DNA of 64,000 bases from Hyaloscypha bicolor E (taxonomy: Eukaryota; Ascomycota; Leotiomycetes; Helotiales; Hyaloscyphaceae), in the NCBI RefSeq assembly GCF_002865645.1, contig NW_020194631.1, forward strand, positions 62,001-126,000. Direction: 5' to 3'. This document shows positions 32,951-45,269 of the stretch, piece by piece (the stretch's first letter is position 1; every line of letters begins with the position of its first letter). Position numbers and translations under genes: made by a program. The notes beneath the pieces are model-generated. The model saw only the letters and a list, made by a program, of their open reading frames with translations, ran no database searches and was not told the DNA's origin.

Positions 32951-33586
32951 GGGGCTTTGCGGGGTTGACGGGACGGGCCTTGGAGGGGTAGCAAAGATAG
33001 CAGTTTCAGAGTGCTTTCATATCGTGGGCGGCGCAAATGATAATGAACCAAAAGAGAACTTGACTAGCTTCATAATAGGAGTTGTAGCATCATAACCTCG
33101 AGTCAGCGAGCATCTCGGAAATAGATCGTGGATCCGAGAATTTCGGGATCACCATAAAAAGCTCAATCACGTGCTCTCACATGGCTAGCGCCAAATATCG
33201 CGACCCCATGTAAGCTATGGTACCAAATGAATCCCTAAATACGCAAAACATTTCGAAAATATCAAGCTCTTTGGCCACAATTGGTGATTCTTGACACTCC
33301 TTTGCCCTACCCGAAGGCAACAAACGCTTATTTCCTTGTCGCGTCCCGGTTCCTGCACGTCTTCTAGAAGCCTGCTGAAGCCTTGTCCGTGGAATTTCGC
33401 TTGGGGTCAATCAAGAGACTTTCAACAACGCCCACTCAAAACTCTACATTCTCCATTCTTGCCCACCACCGTCTCACATCGAAGAGACATCCTCCCCATC
33501 CCAAAGTGACAACTCAGCTCTTCACCTAGACCCTTTACAACATCACAGAAGCACAGGACACGGCGCACCGGCTGTGACCTTCCATC
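32951..33586. other. Intergenic, no gene seen
   Basis: 3' side of LEU4 and promoter/5' leader of KAP95. Pyrimidine-rich close to the KAP95 start. Confidence 0.5.
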
Positions 33587-36578
33587 ATGGACGTCAACCA
33601 AGTGCTTGAGAATACCTTTTCCCCAGGTACGCTCCATATTCCCGAAGACGCGAGGCAATGTCGAAGATAATATACTAATTGTTCCCAGATGCCGCCATTC
33701 GAGGAGCTGCTGAACAACAGCTGACACAAGCTGCCGAGACCAATTTCGTACGTCACCGTCTCGCTGACAGCGTCTCTGTCGCTGCGCAAGGATGACCTGC
33801 TAACCATATCTACCAGTCCGGATACCTCGTCACGCTCGTTCAAGAGCTTGCAAATGAAGAAGCCCAAGGTCCCGTCCGAGCAGCAGCCGGTATTGCACTG
33901 AAGAACGCCTTCACCGCGCGGGAATATGCACGATTACACGATCTGCAAGAGAAATGGGTCCAACAAGATTTGGAAACGAAGAAGCGCGTCAAGGACCTGA
34001 CTCTACAGGCTCTTGCCTCCAGCACCGCACAAGCCGGGCAAGCAGCAGCTCAAGTTGTCGCGTCGATAGCCGCCATCGAACTCCCACGCGAACAATGGCC
34101 GGAGCTCATGCCGAGTCTGGTGCGAAATGTTGGAGAGGGCGGTGATCATCTCAAGCAGGCTTCTTTGACTACTATTGGGTTTATCTGTGAGAGTCAAGAT
34201 GCCGACCTTAGATCGAGTCTTGTTCAACACTCCAACGCGATCCTGACCGCTGTCGTACAAGGGGCACGAAAGGAGGAGCCGAATCCGGAAGTCCGCCTGG
34301 CTGCCATATATGCGCTTGGAGACTCTTTAGAGTTTGTGGAGAGCAACTTTAAGAATGAGGGCGAGCGAAACTACATCATGCAGGTCATTTGCGAAGCTAC
34401 ACAAGCCTCGGATTCCAGGATACAGCAGGGTGCCTTCGGATGTCTCAACCGAATTATGGCCCTTTACTATGAGCTTATGTGCTTCTACATGGAGAAGGCT
34501 CTCTTTGGGCTCACCATTATGGGCATGAAGAGCGAGGAGGAAGATGTTGCGAAGCTTGCAGTCGAGTTCTGGAGCACGGTTTGCGAAGAAGAGATTGCCA
34601 TTGAGGATGACAATGCACAAGTGAGTTCAACCTACATTTCTCTTTGTTGCTCCCAGACTAACAAGTTATCGCAGGTCGAGAATACAGATCAGATGCGTGA
34701 AATCTTCCACTTCGCTAATGTTGCAACAAAGGAAGTTGTCCCTGTTCTTCTTCACCTTTTGACCAAGCAAGACGAAGATGCAGCCGATGACGAGTACAAC
34801 ATCTCAAGAGCTGCTTACCAGTGTCTGCAACTTTATGCTCAGGCTGTCGGGGGAGGTGTTATCCAACCGGTCTTGGCGTTTGTTGAGGCCAACCTCCGTC
34901 ATGAAGACTGGCATAATCGTGATGCCGCTGTATCTGCTTTCGGTGCTATCATGGAAGGTCCGGAGGAGAAAGTCATTTCGCCAATTGTTAAGCAAGCACT
35001 TCCAGTTATCATCAAGATGATGGAAGATCCTGTCATCCATGTTAAGGACTCAACAGCATATGCTCTTGGACGTATCACCGAAGCATGCTCAGATGCAATT
35101 GACCCGACTCTCCATCTTCCACAACTGATCAAGTCACTCTTCGAGGGCCTGATCAGCAGCCCTAAGATGGCAGGATCCTGCTGCTGGGCTCTGATGAACC
35201 TGGCGGAGCGATTTTCCGGCGAGATTGGATGCCAACAAAACCCTCTCACACCTCATTTCAATGAGAGCATCACACGTCTTCTCCAGGTCACTGAGAGACC
35301 GGATGCGGACAACCAACTGCGAACTGCTGCGTATGAAGTACTTAACACCTTCGTCCAAAACGCTGCAAATGATAGCTTGCCTGCTGTTGCATCCTTGTCG
35401 GACGTCATCATCAAGCGATTGGAGGATACCATCCCTCTCCAGACCCAAGTCGTCAGTGTCGAGGACAAGATCACACTTGAAGAGATGCAGACCAGCCTGT
35501 GCACTGTGCTCCTGGCAATCATCCAACGTCTCGAGAAGGAAATCGCACCACAAGCCAATCGCATCATGACCATCTTGTTGCAGATCCTTGCTACTGCTGG
35601 TGCCAAATCAAGTGTTCCCGATGCTGTTTTCGCAACAGTCAGCAGCTTGGCCAATGCTCTGGAAGAGAACTTCGCTGCTTATATGGAAGCCTTCTCACCA
35701 TACCTCTACAATGCTCTCGGCAACCAGGAAGAGCCAGGATTGTGCTCAATGGCAATTGGTCTCGTTAGCGATATAACTCGTTCAATGGGTCCATTGAGTC
35801 AGCCATATTGTGACACATTTATGAACTATCTACTGAACAATTTGAGGGTACGTCGTTCTTAGTGTAGGAAGCAAGACTCCTTTTTTGATTATCCTTTGTT
35901 CTGGCCCCCTGATCATTGAAAACTTACTTACAGAATATACAGAGTACGGCTCTTGCCAATCAATTCAAGCCTGCGATTCTTCAGTGCTTTGGGGATATTG
36001 CTGGCGCAATTGGAGGCCATTTCGAGACTTACCTATCGGTTGTCGCTCAGGTCCTTCAGCAGGCTGCTGGTGTTCAAGCCAGCCCCGATGGATCATATGA
36101 GATGTTCGACTACGTTATCTCGTTACGTGAGGGAATCATGGATGCTTGGGGCGGAATCATTGGTGCCATGAAGACCGATGGCAAGAGTAAGTATTACCCT
36201 TATGGTGGTCAGTCCTTTGCTAAACATTGTGCAGCCGCTTTGCTGCAACAATACGTCGAATCGATCTTCTCTCTTCTCAACATCGTCTGGCTAGATCAGA
36301 ATAGGAGTGATGCTCTGATGCGAGCTTCCATGGGTGTTATTGGGTGAGTAGACTGTCCGACCTTTTCGTCGACCAACGCTAACAACCTCAGTGACCTTGC
36401 TGATGCTTTCCCTCATGGAGAGTTCGCCGCCTACTACCGCGCAGAGTGGCTTACCCAAATGATCAAGGATACTCGCCAAAACCGCGAATTCCAAGCCCGA
36501 ACCATCGATACGGCACGTTGGGCCCGTGAGCAGGTCAAGCGCCAAATCGGCGGATCTCAAGGCATTCAGCAAACTTGA
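33587..36578 (+). CDS. KAP95: Importin subunit beta-1 (karyopherin 95)
   Basis: Seven exons: 33587-33626, 33689-33747, 33817-34620, 34675-35847, 35934-36186, 36235-36343 and 36392-36578. Product is 874 residues, the family length. It is the main nuclear import receptor: with importin alpha it carries NLS cargo through the pore and releases it on binding Ran-GTP. It starts MDVNQVLENTFSPDAAIRGA, the importin-beta N-terminal Ran-binding domain. HEAT repeats fill the rest, including EVRLAAIYALGDSLEFVESN, WHNRDAAVSAFGAIMEGPEE, HVKDSTAYALGRITEACSDA and SMGVIGDLADAFPHGEFA across the last splice. An acidic DEDAADDEYNISRAAY loop matches the acidic loop known in importin beta. The end is ARWAREQVKRQIGGSQGIQQ. 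Every junction keeps frame. Confidence 0.95.
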
Positions 36579-37789
36579 TTTCCCCCTCCTTCAAAGATCA
36601 GACATATCCAAGATTACCACTTTTAATGACCTAGGGCCGGCGCAGAACTACACATCATAGAGTCAGTGGGAATCTGGGATCTTTGTTTGGTCTTAGTCCA
36701 TCACGCTTTTTACACCTTCAGATTTCACACCTTTTTGTTTATCAACTACCGGCCATAAAGAGGGGTCTTGTCCTCGGCCGGACAACATGGCGTTCTTTGT
36801 TTCATCCCAAATCAGCACCGATAATCAACATCCGTTTGTCCCCGAATGGAACACCTACCCTCGGATTCCGGCGAAGTCGACGCGAATCAATACATCGATA
36901 GATAATCGAATAGAGGGAGGAATGGTTTGCAGCAACTACCCCGCACAGCACAACACACAACACAGCACGTATAGCACCACAAACACACTTGTATAAAAGT
37001 CCCCCGCCCCCTTTGATACGCGCCGCAACAATACCCCTTACACCAACGCGCCATGTTTCATTTCCAACACACTATTTTGGGGACGACCTGCTGGGATGCT
37101 CGATTTTCGACAAAGCAGACTTACGACACGGGGAATGGGAATCTCGAAAACAACGAGAACGAAGACCGAAGCGCCACGAAGAAATCTTGTAACCTCTGGA
37201 AAGGGGAGTGTATGTATGGCGCACAACGATCGACCGACTGGGTCCGTTGGCGCTGTGGCTGGCTTCAAGGAAGAATAGATGGAGATGATGAGGGAGAGAA
37301 GGTGGAGGAAGTGGATATTCGGCAGGGAACCTATGTAGTGCGTCAAGTGATGCTATCATGGTCTGATGTCGACAATTAGGGGAGTGTAGGGGATTTGATG
37401 GTTGAGGATGAGAGATGAATGAAATGCAATCCCCCCCAAATATTAAACCGCCTAATGATGCATCTTTGATTCTGCTGCCTCCATATCCTAGTTGTGGCAG
37501 CCATGCTCATCACTTTCCAATCCTCCGAGTCCCTCGAATCAACAACCCAGAGATGGAAGAACTCTCGCTTTCTCGTTCCATGGTAGCGTTCGAGTGGGAC
37601 AGTGGTCCGGCGTAGGACTGAAGCAAAAGTGGTACGCGTTAACTCGCCCAGCGAACATGCATGCAGCTGTATACATAGCTGGAGGGCCGGCCAGTATCAA
37701 CAGTTACAAGGAGGAAGCGTGCACACCTTGGAGAGCCATTTGCTGTCGATACGTGAGGCAGAGAGTCCAATCAATACGACCGGCCAGTC
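36579..37789. other. Intergenic, one unassigned small frame
   Basis: The 3' side of KAP95. A frame of 108 codons with ATG at 37053 (ending 37379) is acidic and Cys/Trp-containing, but has no recognised family and weak coding character. Otherwise empty. Confidence 0.35.
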
Positions 37790-39471
37790 TTGTTCGGCGC
37801 AGTTGCTTTTGACACACTGGCAGGTGCGAAGAAGGCGAGATGTGTATTGTATGGGGAACAGAATATCTGCCAGGATGCAACAATGGAAGTGGAGATCATC
37901 CCCACGTCAACTGCAATTCAAAATGAGCTGTCGGGATCCTCAGAAGCCATTCACACAATAAAGAAGCGTCACAAGTTCTCCCCACAAGATAAGATTTATC
38001 TAGAAGAGCAATTTTCTGTTAATCCTTATCCTTCAACTGAGGATCGAGCACAAATCGCTCAGCGCTTGGGTATCTCGGAAAAAATGAATCAAACTTGGTT
38101 TAATAATGCAAGACAACGACAAAATGCTCCAATGATGACATCTACTTCAAGATTGAATGCTCCTCTTCGAGGGAGGGGTTGGAGAGACTGACATTTGTGC
38201 AACCAACCTCGAGAACACCTTTTGAAAGATCCGCTGCAATTCCACCGGGTAGTGAAGGCGAACCAAGCATTGAAGCTATCGAAGCTGCTATCAAGCTAAG
38301 GTTGGAGATGGGGAACGACGAAAATATGTCAGGGCCTACATACTCATGTTTCGATGATCCATCTGTGGCAGAAGATAGGGTATTGATAGCAGGGGATGTC
38401 GATGTACCTTCCTTACATTCCTTTGAAGGAGACTCCAGATCCTTCTCAGAGTCATTCCTTGGCGTTGTCTTCTGCAGGCAATGCTTCGTACAGATTTAGA
38501 CCCTGGTACAAGCTGGAAAAACGCAGAGTTCATAAGAGATCAACTTCTCGATCTAGGGGGAAATTGACCACGGAAGAGAAGAACTCTAGCCATAAGTCAA
38601 CATCGTAGGAAACAGCGCAACCACGATTCTCCCTCTGAGCCGACCCTATCAGTTCTTATGGAATTCGAGTGTATCCGCTGTCACGCATTTATAACTCACA
38701 ATATCATGGCACATACACCAGATGCCAGTGTCGTGTAATGTTGACAGTGCTATTGGAAGGTGGAATTCTGTAAACCGTACAGCGTCCGAGGGGCAGCGTT
38801 GCCTGATCCATTTCCGTTTTTTGTGGAGCGTGCCAGAAATTATCCCAACGTAGGAACCGACGCAGAACTCCTCATGGTGATTCAAGTGGTCGCGGTTGAG
38901 TGTCCGCGAACGTTATCGTACAAGCACGAATGTTGCATTATGAAAGCTTTTACTGTCAGAATTCTAAAGAGAGGCATGCCGTACTGATGCACCTTTTGTC
39001 ACCGCACATTTACAAGCAAATACACATGGGAGCGACACGAATCAACTCAGCTCATGACCGCAAGTTGCATGGATCTGCTGCAAGACCATAATACGAAGTT
39101 CTTCATTTGATAATCTCGAACGATGCGTATTTTGCCTCACCGTTCTCGGAGGGGCAGTTCATGGCGGGGTAACCCATAAAGTGAGGGACAGTAGAGGCCA
39201 ATCACAGTGTCACAGAGTCTTTTTCAGAAAGGATCAATTGGCACAGCATATTCGCCACTTTCACCAGTCGTCTCCGACAGCATATGTGGATGCTCACTGG
39301 AAGTTTCATATTGATCAGACGGGAAAGAGATGGCGATGTGGAGTATGCAACATAGTCTGCTATACATGGAAAGTAAGAATGAAGCATATTGGTGAGCACT
39401 GGGATATGGGGTTAACCATGGACAGCTGGAGGGTCAACAGGTGTGAGACAGCAATGACACGGGATCGTTGA
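37790..39471 (+). pseudogene. Homeobox plus C2H2 zinc-finger regulator, decayed
   Basis: Four pieces in changing frames follow the order of a known mould-type homeobox/C2H2 regulator. Piece 1 (stop 38191) is a TALE-like homeodomain: KKRHKFSPQDKIYLEEQFSV, NPYPSTEDRAQIAQRLGIS, then MNQTWFNNARQRQ with the invariant WFxNxR. Piece 2 continues with SSREGLERLTFVQPTSRTPF in another frame to 38499. Piece 3 (about 38440-38608) reads LSSAGNASYRFRPWYKLEKR. Piece 4 restarts with HRRKQRNHDS and MEFECIRCHAF (first finger, then lost) to 38739. After an unreadable gap, 39115-39471 holds ERCVFCL, FFRKDQLAQHIRHFHQ and WRCGVCNIVCYTW with MKHIGEHW. No GT...AG pairs explain the frame changes. The DNA-contacting residues remain readable, so decay is moderate. 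Confidence 0.75.
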
Positions 39472-41487
39472 AACGAGCATTGAGACGGGAGTTTAGAAGT
39501 GGTGCAAAACGACGGCAACTTAGAAGTGACTAGGGGAATAGCAAATAAGGCGAACAGAGAGAGTAGGATTTCAGACGGCCTTGGAATTCCCCTTCAACCG
39601 ACCCGGCAAGACCTCAAGTATGACAATACATGATGCAACCCAGAGGCGGAGGCTCCAGCATCTAGCAAGCAGCTTAATGGAGAAACCGGACTGTCTGAGG
39701 ATTGCGATGCGGAAACTTTTCCTCGTCCTGTTCGTGGCACTGTCTCGAAATTTTGGAGTAAAATAAAACGCAGGCTCCCTAAGAAAAGACAGAATTCAAC
39801 AATTGATCTACCGGATCCCTTGGATCAGCCTTGAGTCTTCCTGACCAGAACGAGAGTTCCACGAGATAGTACGGAATTCGAAGAAGTCCACCTCGGTGAG
39901 GTTACTTCGTTTGCTTGCACTTGCGATTGACTCCAGCTTTGAGAGTGTACTAGGTCTTCCTCCAAATGACGGCCAGAGGTATTGGAAGAAATCCGGACGG
40001 CCGGGCCGGCCTCTTCTCCTCGTGTTAGTTTGCAGCTAAGACGGCGTAGCGAAACTCTTAAGCCAGAGCCCAAGCTCTCAGATGTGGGGAAGTGTGAGGC
40101 TCTTAGAAGAGCAGCTTACAGGACCACTATGCAAGCTTCCAATGGCAATCACCTACCCTGTATTCTGCACTTGCAGTGATCAATTGTAAGTTGGTCTACA
40201 AGAATGAAAGCTTTGTTTGAGAGAAACGGGGGGGTTACGTGGTTTCGAAGTCAATTTGTGGTGTTGCTGGAGCTCATTTGATCAGATTGTAGAAGCCGGT
40301 GACGGCTTCGAGCCTTCCGTGAGGCTGGAACGGGATGATGGACGTTGTCGGCGGCAGGTGACAGGTCCGAACGTTGGTTAATCGTTGGGTTGTTCCCTAG
40401 CTCCAGGTCCCTTTCCTCCTCTGGATTGGTCGCAGCGGGAAGTCGTCATGGTGTGCCGACGTCGAGGTTTGGTGCAGAGGTCTGGTGGTGGGGGAAGAAA
40501 TCGATCAAGAAAGATTGAGTTTGATAGAGATCAGGTTAAGTGAAGGTTAGGTTGAAGGGTGGGTACTGTGAGAGCTAGACCCCGATGCGGGCGCGGGAAG
40601 TTCTTGTATGGCTGGAATTTGGAGGTTGAGCTGGCGGTGAAGTTCCAAAACTTTTAGTTCCTCGGTCTTTTCGTATTCTTTGAGACAGCATTTTTGAAAT
40701 CAAAGCCCCGTACCGTTCGTATCTTTTGCTTTGATGTGGTCGGTTGAGGTCTTCACCCCCCCTGTCCATCTCCTTCCCCCTTCCTGGAAGAATCCAATAC
40801 CAGCACCGTTATGGATCAAGATAAGAATGACGGGGGGGGCAGCAAGCCCTGGGTCCTCGGGATCTTCGGCTGGATTTGCATGCAGCCAAAACACATGGTG
40901 TGGTGGTGTGGCTGCCAGCTGCTGCACCACATTCAGCCGGGCCAAGGCGGGAGGGTTCAATACGTATTCAGGTTTCCTGGGTCATGAGCTTGGACCGCAG
41001 GACGAGGGCGTCCAGGCCGTGCTTGCTCTGGTGTTGTCAAAAACAGGTTATCATGTATCTTCTGCAAGAAGGGACTTCGGGCGTTGAGAACTTGAGCGCT
41101 GATGTCGACGTTTTTATTGAATGGTGATACGGCAGAACGGGGCCCTGAGGTGATGGCTTCGGTGCAACGGGTTCGATTGGACGCTGCCAACCAATGCGGA
41201 CTGTTATTGAAAGCCGCTTGTAATATTGTGGCGGCCGATAGCATGGATATCTTCTGGAAATTTGGAATGCTGCGCGTTTGCAAATGTCGTGCTCGGGAAA
41301 AGAAAATTGGCCGGTAGATGAGGGCGGGCTGCCACGAACACGCCTGATGCTGTGCTGATAGCAGTGTAGCAGCACAGCAGTGTAGCAGAGAGACATGCCA
41401 TGCCTTGCGATGCCTTGCGTGGGTGAAGTCTGCGAGGACTGGGCCTGCGGAGCTGCGAATGTCCTGGTGGTCGGCACGCAGCCATTC

Positions 41488-41522
41488 GTGAAGCTTGAAG
41501 CGTGAAGCGTGAAGCGTGAATC
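41488..41522 (+). repeat. Tandem 7-bp repeat (GTGAAGC)
   Basis: About four and a half copies of GTGAAGC in a row, the second with one change (TTGAAGC). A minor local tandem duplication; no function suggested. Confidence 0.8.
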
Positions 41523-41855
41523 CGTTGACTTTTCCCCTTGAATGTGTCCACACTACTATTGACTCTGAGCTGCTGAGTCAATGACGTGAACACAAGCTTC
41601 ACTTGCCTCCCTTTTCTATACGAAATACTGGCCCTCCCTGCACGAATGCTCCTCCGTGGCTGCAGTCTGACTGTCTTGCGCAGCCACGCTAAGGCCGCCT
41701 TACATTAGCCTGCATTTTCTCCAAAGCGCCTGGCTTCCCGAGCAGCGCGGCAAACCTACACAAAGGACACGACCACCGCTACCGCACGACCTTCCCACCT
41801 TACCCACCTCTTTTGTCTCTCGTTATCGTTGACCTGCTAGAAAGACACTCGTTTG

Positions 41856-41903
41856 TCCTCCTCCTCCTCCTCCTCCTCCTCCTCCTCCTCCTCCTCCTCC
41901 TCC
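41856..41903 (+). repeat. (TCC)16 microsatellite
   Basis: Sixteen uninterrupted TCC units, 485 bp upstream of the TRP-like gene start. Pyrimidine-rich leaders are common in fungal promoters, but a perfect run of 48 bp is expected to vary in length between strains. Confidence 0.95.
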
Positions 41904-42388
41904 AACCCCTCGAAACCCGAATATCGTCGACCTCTCCCGCCATTCTGTCACCCTTCGATGACCCTTCTGAAAGATGACCGTGGTGCTCCCCCCTGACCCT
42001 CGTCGCCGTTTCGATTAATTGGTGTACCTTGTACCAACGAATCCCTGGTCACTTCTAGAAATACCACCATCACCAAAACCCTACGCGCCCAATTACTTGT
42101 GCGAAGCCGTCTCGGATCATCCCTTCTGCAACAGTGACATTCGTTTTGATCTGCCACGAAAGATCGGAGATCTAAGAGAGTTTTCGGTTTCGACACGTTT
42201 GTTGCTTGATCGACTCTGGAGGTGGACAGAAAAAACGCGGAGTGCTTGTGGCTCACATCACCATCCTTCCAGCACACCAGCTCGAGGAATTCGACCTCGT
42301 GCTCGGGCTGGAAGATTCAAGGACCACCAGAGGTCGTCGCCCTACTTCTCTTCATCGTTCTACATAGACTAATTCGACCATTTCGACA

Positions 42389-45269
42389 ATGGCGCGCTTT
42401 CCTTTATCACCAGCATCATGGACGACGGCGTTTGTTTCTTCCCTCGCTCTCCTCAATACGATAATCCCGGTTCGAGCACAAACTACAACAACATCGAGTC
42501 CAGGAAGTTCGTCAACGGATTCGAGTTTGGAAACTATATCAGGGACTAATGCCGACGGTGTTACACAAACGCTACTCGTGGATCGATATCCCGCCTTATA
42601 CACGGGGGACTTTGGAGACTGTATGGGCGGACAGAGCTTAATCAACCTAACGTCGTTCGACGCAGCTTATTATGCTGATAATATGACCGTCATCTTCAAT
42701 CTGGCTGGCACGACCAATCTCAGAAACGAGACCGTAATGCGTATGTGAACCCATTGGCAGACAGTTTTGTCAGGAAAGCTAACCCTGAACCTAGTATATA
42801 TCTCGGTGGATGCTTGTAAGAAGGAATCTCGAATAATGGAGGCAAAACAGAATACTGACAGACCTTAGATGGAGAGCAACGATACGAGCAGGTTTTCAAC
42901 CCGTGTAGTGCGAACTTTTACACGTACGTCAATGCGCGGATCATTTTCTATTCAGTGCTAACAGGAGCAGTCTATGTCCGATGAATTCCAGTGTCCCAAT
43001 CTTTGGTGGAGCTGTTATTCCGGTGTCCTCGTCCGACGTGTCCGATATCCCCCCTATAGCTTTGTCAATTCCTGACTTCGAAGGATCGGCTTATCTGCGA
43101 ATATTCTCGAACTCGTCACAAACTCAAATTGCCTGTTTCTCAGCCGTTATGAGAAATGGTGCCAGTTTCTCACACCCAACCGCAATTGGATCAGTTCTAG
43201 GCGTTTTCACGGTCATGGCCCTCCTGGCTTCCTTCGCAACCGCCATTTACGGGATTAGTGTACCGCATATCCGAACACATTACGCGCACTCACTGTCTGT
43301 CCTCGTTGTGATGGAGGTGTTTCAGTCGATTTTCTTCTCTGGAGCACTGTCTTTGAATTGGCCGAGCGTCTGTGCAGCTTTCTGGAGTAACTTTGCCTGG
43401 TCCGCTGGCATGATCTATACGCCATGGATCATGAACTCTCTCAACAGCTTCACTGGGGTCTCTGGAAATAGCAGTCAAGTGGGAGGAGCTGGCTCCACGG
43501 TAATCAATAACAACGGAGGCCTTCAACAACAGATTTATGGACGATCCTTGGAAGATGGAAGCAGTTTGGCAATGAAAAACGAGCTTGTTGCAAGCGGGAT
43601 TTACAAACGGGCAGTCAACAACACCGCAAGCTCACTGGAATATGCTTGGGCAGGTGTCCCGGTTCAACCTGGACTACCTCTTCCCGGGAACTGGTCTGGA
43701 TTTGCCGGAGAGCTATCCTTGGTGGACGTCCCAGCCTCGGATGCCTTTCTCACCGGCTTAGTGTGGTTCCTGATTCTCCTCGCCATCCTGATAGGAGCTA
43801 CCGCAGCCTTCAAATGGATCCTTGAAGGACTGAGCTCCATGAAAAGGATAAAACATGACCGCTTGGGCTTGTTCCGAAGCCATTGGCTTGGCTTCCTAGG
43901 CCTCATTATCCTCCGATCATGCTTCATCGCTTTCTTCATGATGATGACTCTTACTCTCTATCAGTTTTCGTATGGTGGGAAAGTAGGGCCGTTGGTAGTC
44001 GCAGTCATTGTCTTCGTTATTTTCTTCCTCGGAGCCATCGGACTTGCGACTTACGCCTGCTTCTATCGTGTCAAATTTGGAAAATACGAATCTTCGCCCG
44101 ATCGACTCCATTTCCAACGCGGAAAGGCGCTGAAGTTTCTTCCATGGTACCGCACTGTTCGAGAAAGCTCAATGGAAGAGGAGGACAAAGCGAAATCTGC
44201 AGGCTCTATATCGTTCTTCCAGCTCAGATTTGTCGACAACGACGCCGAGATTCAAAGTGTTCATGAGAATACCCACTTCACCAAACGCTTTGGATGGCTC
44301 TCAGCTCGTTATAGACGTACAAGATGGTGGTTTTTCGCGTTCTGGGTCGTGTATCAATTTGTCCGGGCTTGCTTCATTGGTGGTGCTCGGGCAAGTCCGA
44401 CAGCTCAAGTCTTTGGCCTCTTTGTTTGGGAATTAATCGCCTTCGTCGCGATAATCTTGATCAATCCATTTGAAGGAGCTCGGAACACGGCCCTCGCGGT
44501 TTATATGCTCGGGATCAGCAAGGTGGCAACCTCAGGACTTTCGATCGCGTTCCTCCCACGGTTCAACTTGGCACGAATTCCAACCACAGTCATTGGGGTC
44601 ATCATCATCGTCATCCAGGGATTCCTGGTCCTTGGTCTTTTGATTCTGATTGTCCTGGGCGCTATTTCCAGCTACATGTCAATCACTCGGAACCGCGAAG
44701 AATTCAGGCCGCACAGGTTGGAGAACATCCGGATGAAGTACTTTGGACACCTGGAACAGAAGGAGAAAGATGTGCCTCCGCCGCCACCTCCGATCCCCGA
44801 AGAGCCAAAAGAACCCTATTTCCAGGTGAAGACTGTCCGCCGAGCCCCAAAGATCGAAGATGAAGATGTTGATTACGTTCCTGAAATGAACGACTTCAAC
44901 CCAAATGCATCGCAATACTCACTCGGGGCCCCGGTCGTTAACCGCACGAGCAGGACTAATAGCTTTGCAAATAGCATGCGAAGTCATGCTTCCGGGTACG
45001 GGAACGTTCCATACGGGGCTCGCGTGCATCGAGCAAGCTGGAGCTCGCGAGATTTCCAAAACTGGCAAGATGACGAGTCAATCAGAGCGGACTCGCCATT
45101 TGGCATGCCGTCCAGCAGTGCCAGTGCTGCTGATCACCACCCTCACAACTCGATGTCGATGGCGCCCTTGGTTAGGCCTTCACCTTCACATGGCTCCATG
45201 AGACCATCTACGCCTACGAGAGAACAACAAAGGCAATACTCAAGCCAACGAATAAATCGGGCAAACTAG
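42389..45269 (+). CDS. TRP-like / FLC-Pkd2 family membrane protein (ML-like plus TRP domain)
   Basis: Four exons: 42389-42740, 42795-42815 (21 nt), 42869-42923 and 42971-45269. Product is 908 residues. A signal peptide (about 1-30, ending IIPVRAQ) leads into a lumenal ML-like lipid-binding domain with paired Cys (GDCMGG, FNPCSANFYTLCPMN, IACFSAV). The TRP domain of about nine membrane helices follows, starting FTVMALLASFATAIYGI. Between the second and third helices lies a long lumenal insert with several N-glycosylation sequons. The C-terminal tail after GAISSYMSITRNREEFRPHR is cytosolic, with DVPPPPPPIPEEP and a Ser/His-rich end. Yeast relatives (FLC1-3) and S. pombe Pkd2 act in calcium balance, FAD transport and cell-wall integrity. 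Which role applies here is not decided by sequence. The second and third exons are tiny but restore the Cys-containing domain in frame. Confidence 0.9.

Larger units (their letters stand above)
39472..42388. other. Long intergenic region with simple repeats
   Basis: About 2.9 kb. Frames of up to 198 codons on the minus strand (41553-40957) are built of Ala/Pro/Arg/Thr-rich chance-like sequence, and none has family likeness. The 3' half includes a 7-bp tandem repeat, a (TCC)16 microsatellite and what must be the promoter and 5' leader of the TRP-like gene. Confidence 0.5.

Noticed and set aside
40957..41553. 198-codon minus-strand frame
   Set aside because: Low-information composition, another long frame overlaps it, and a tandem repeat lies inside; no family likeness.
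42219..42245. Second copy of the MITE end (GGTGGACAGAAAAAACGCGG)
   Set aside because: Likeness stops after about 20 bases and no inverted partner is present; treated as chance.
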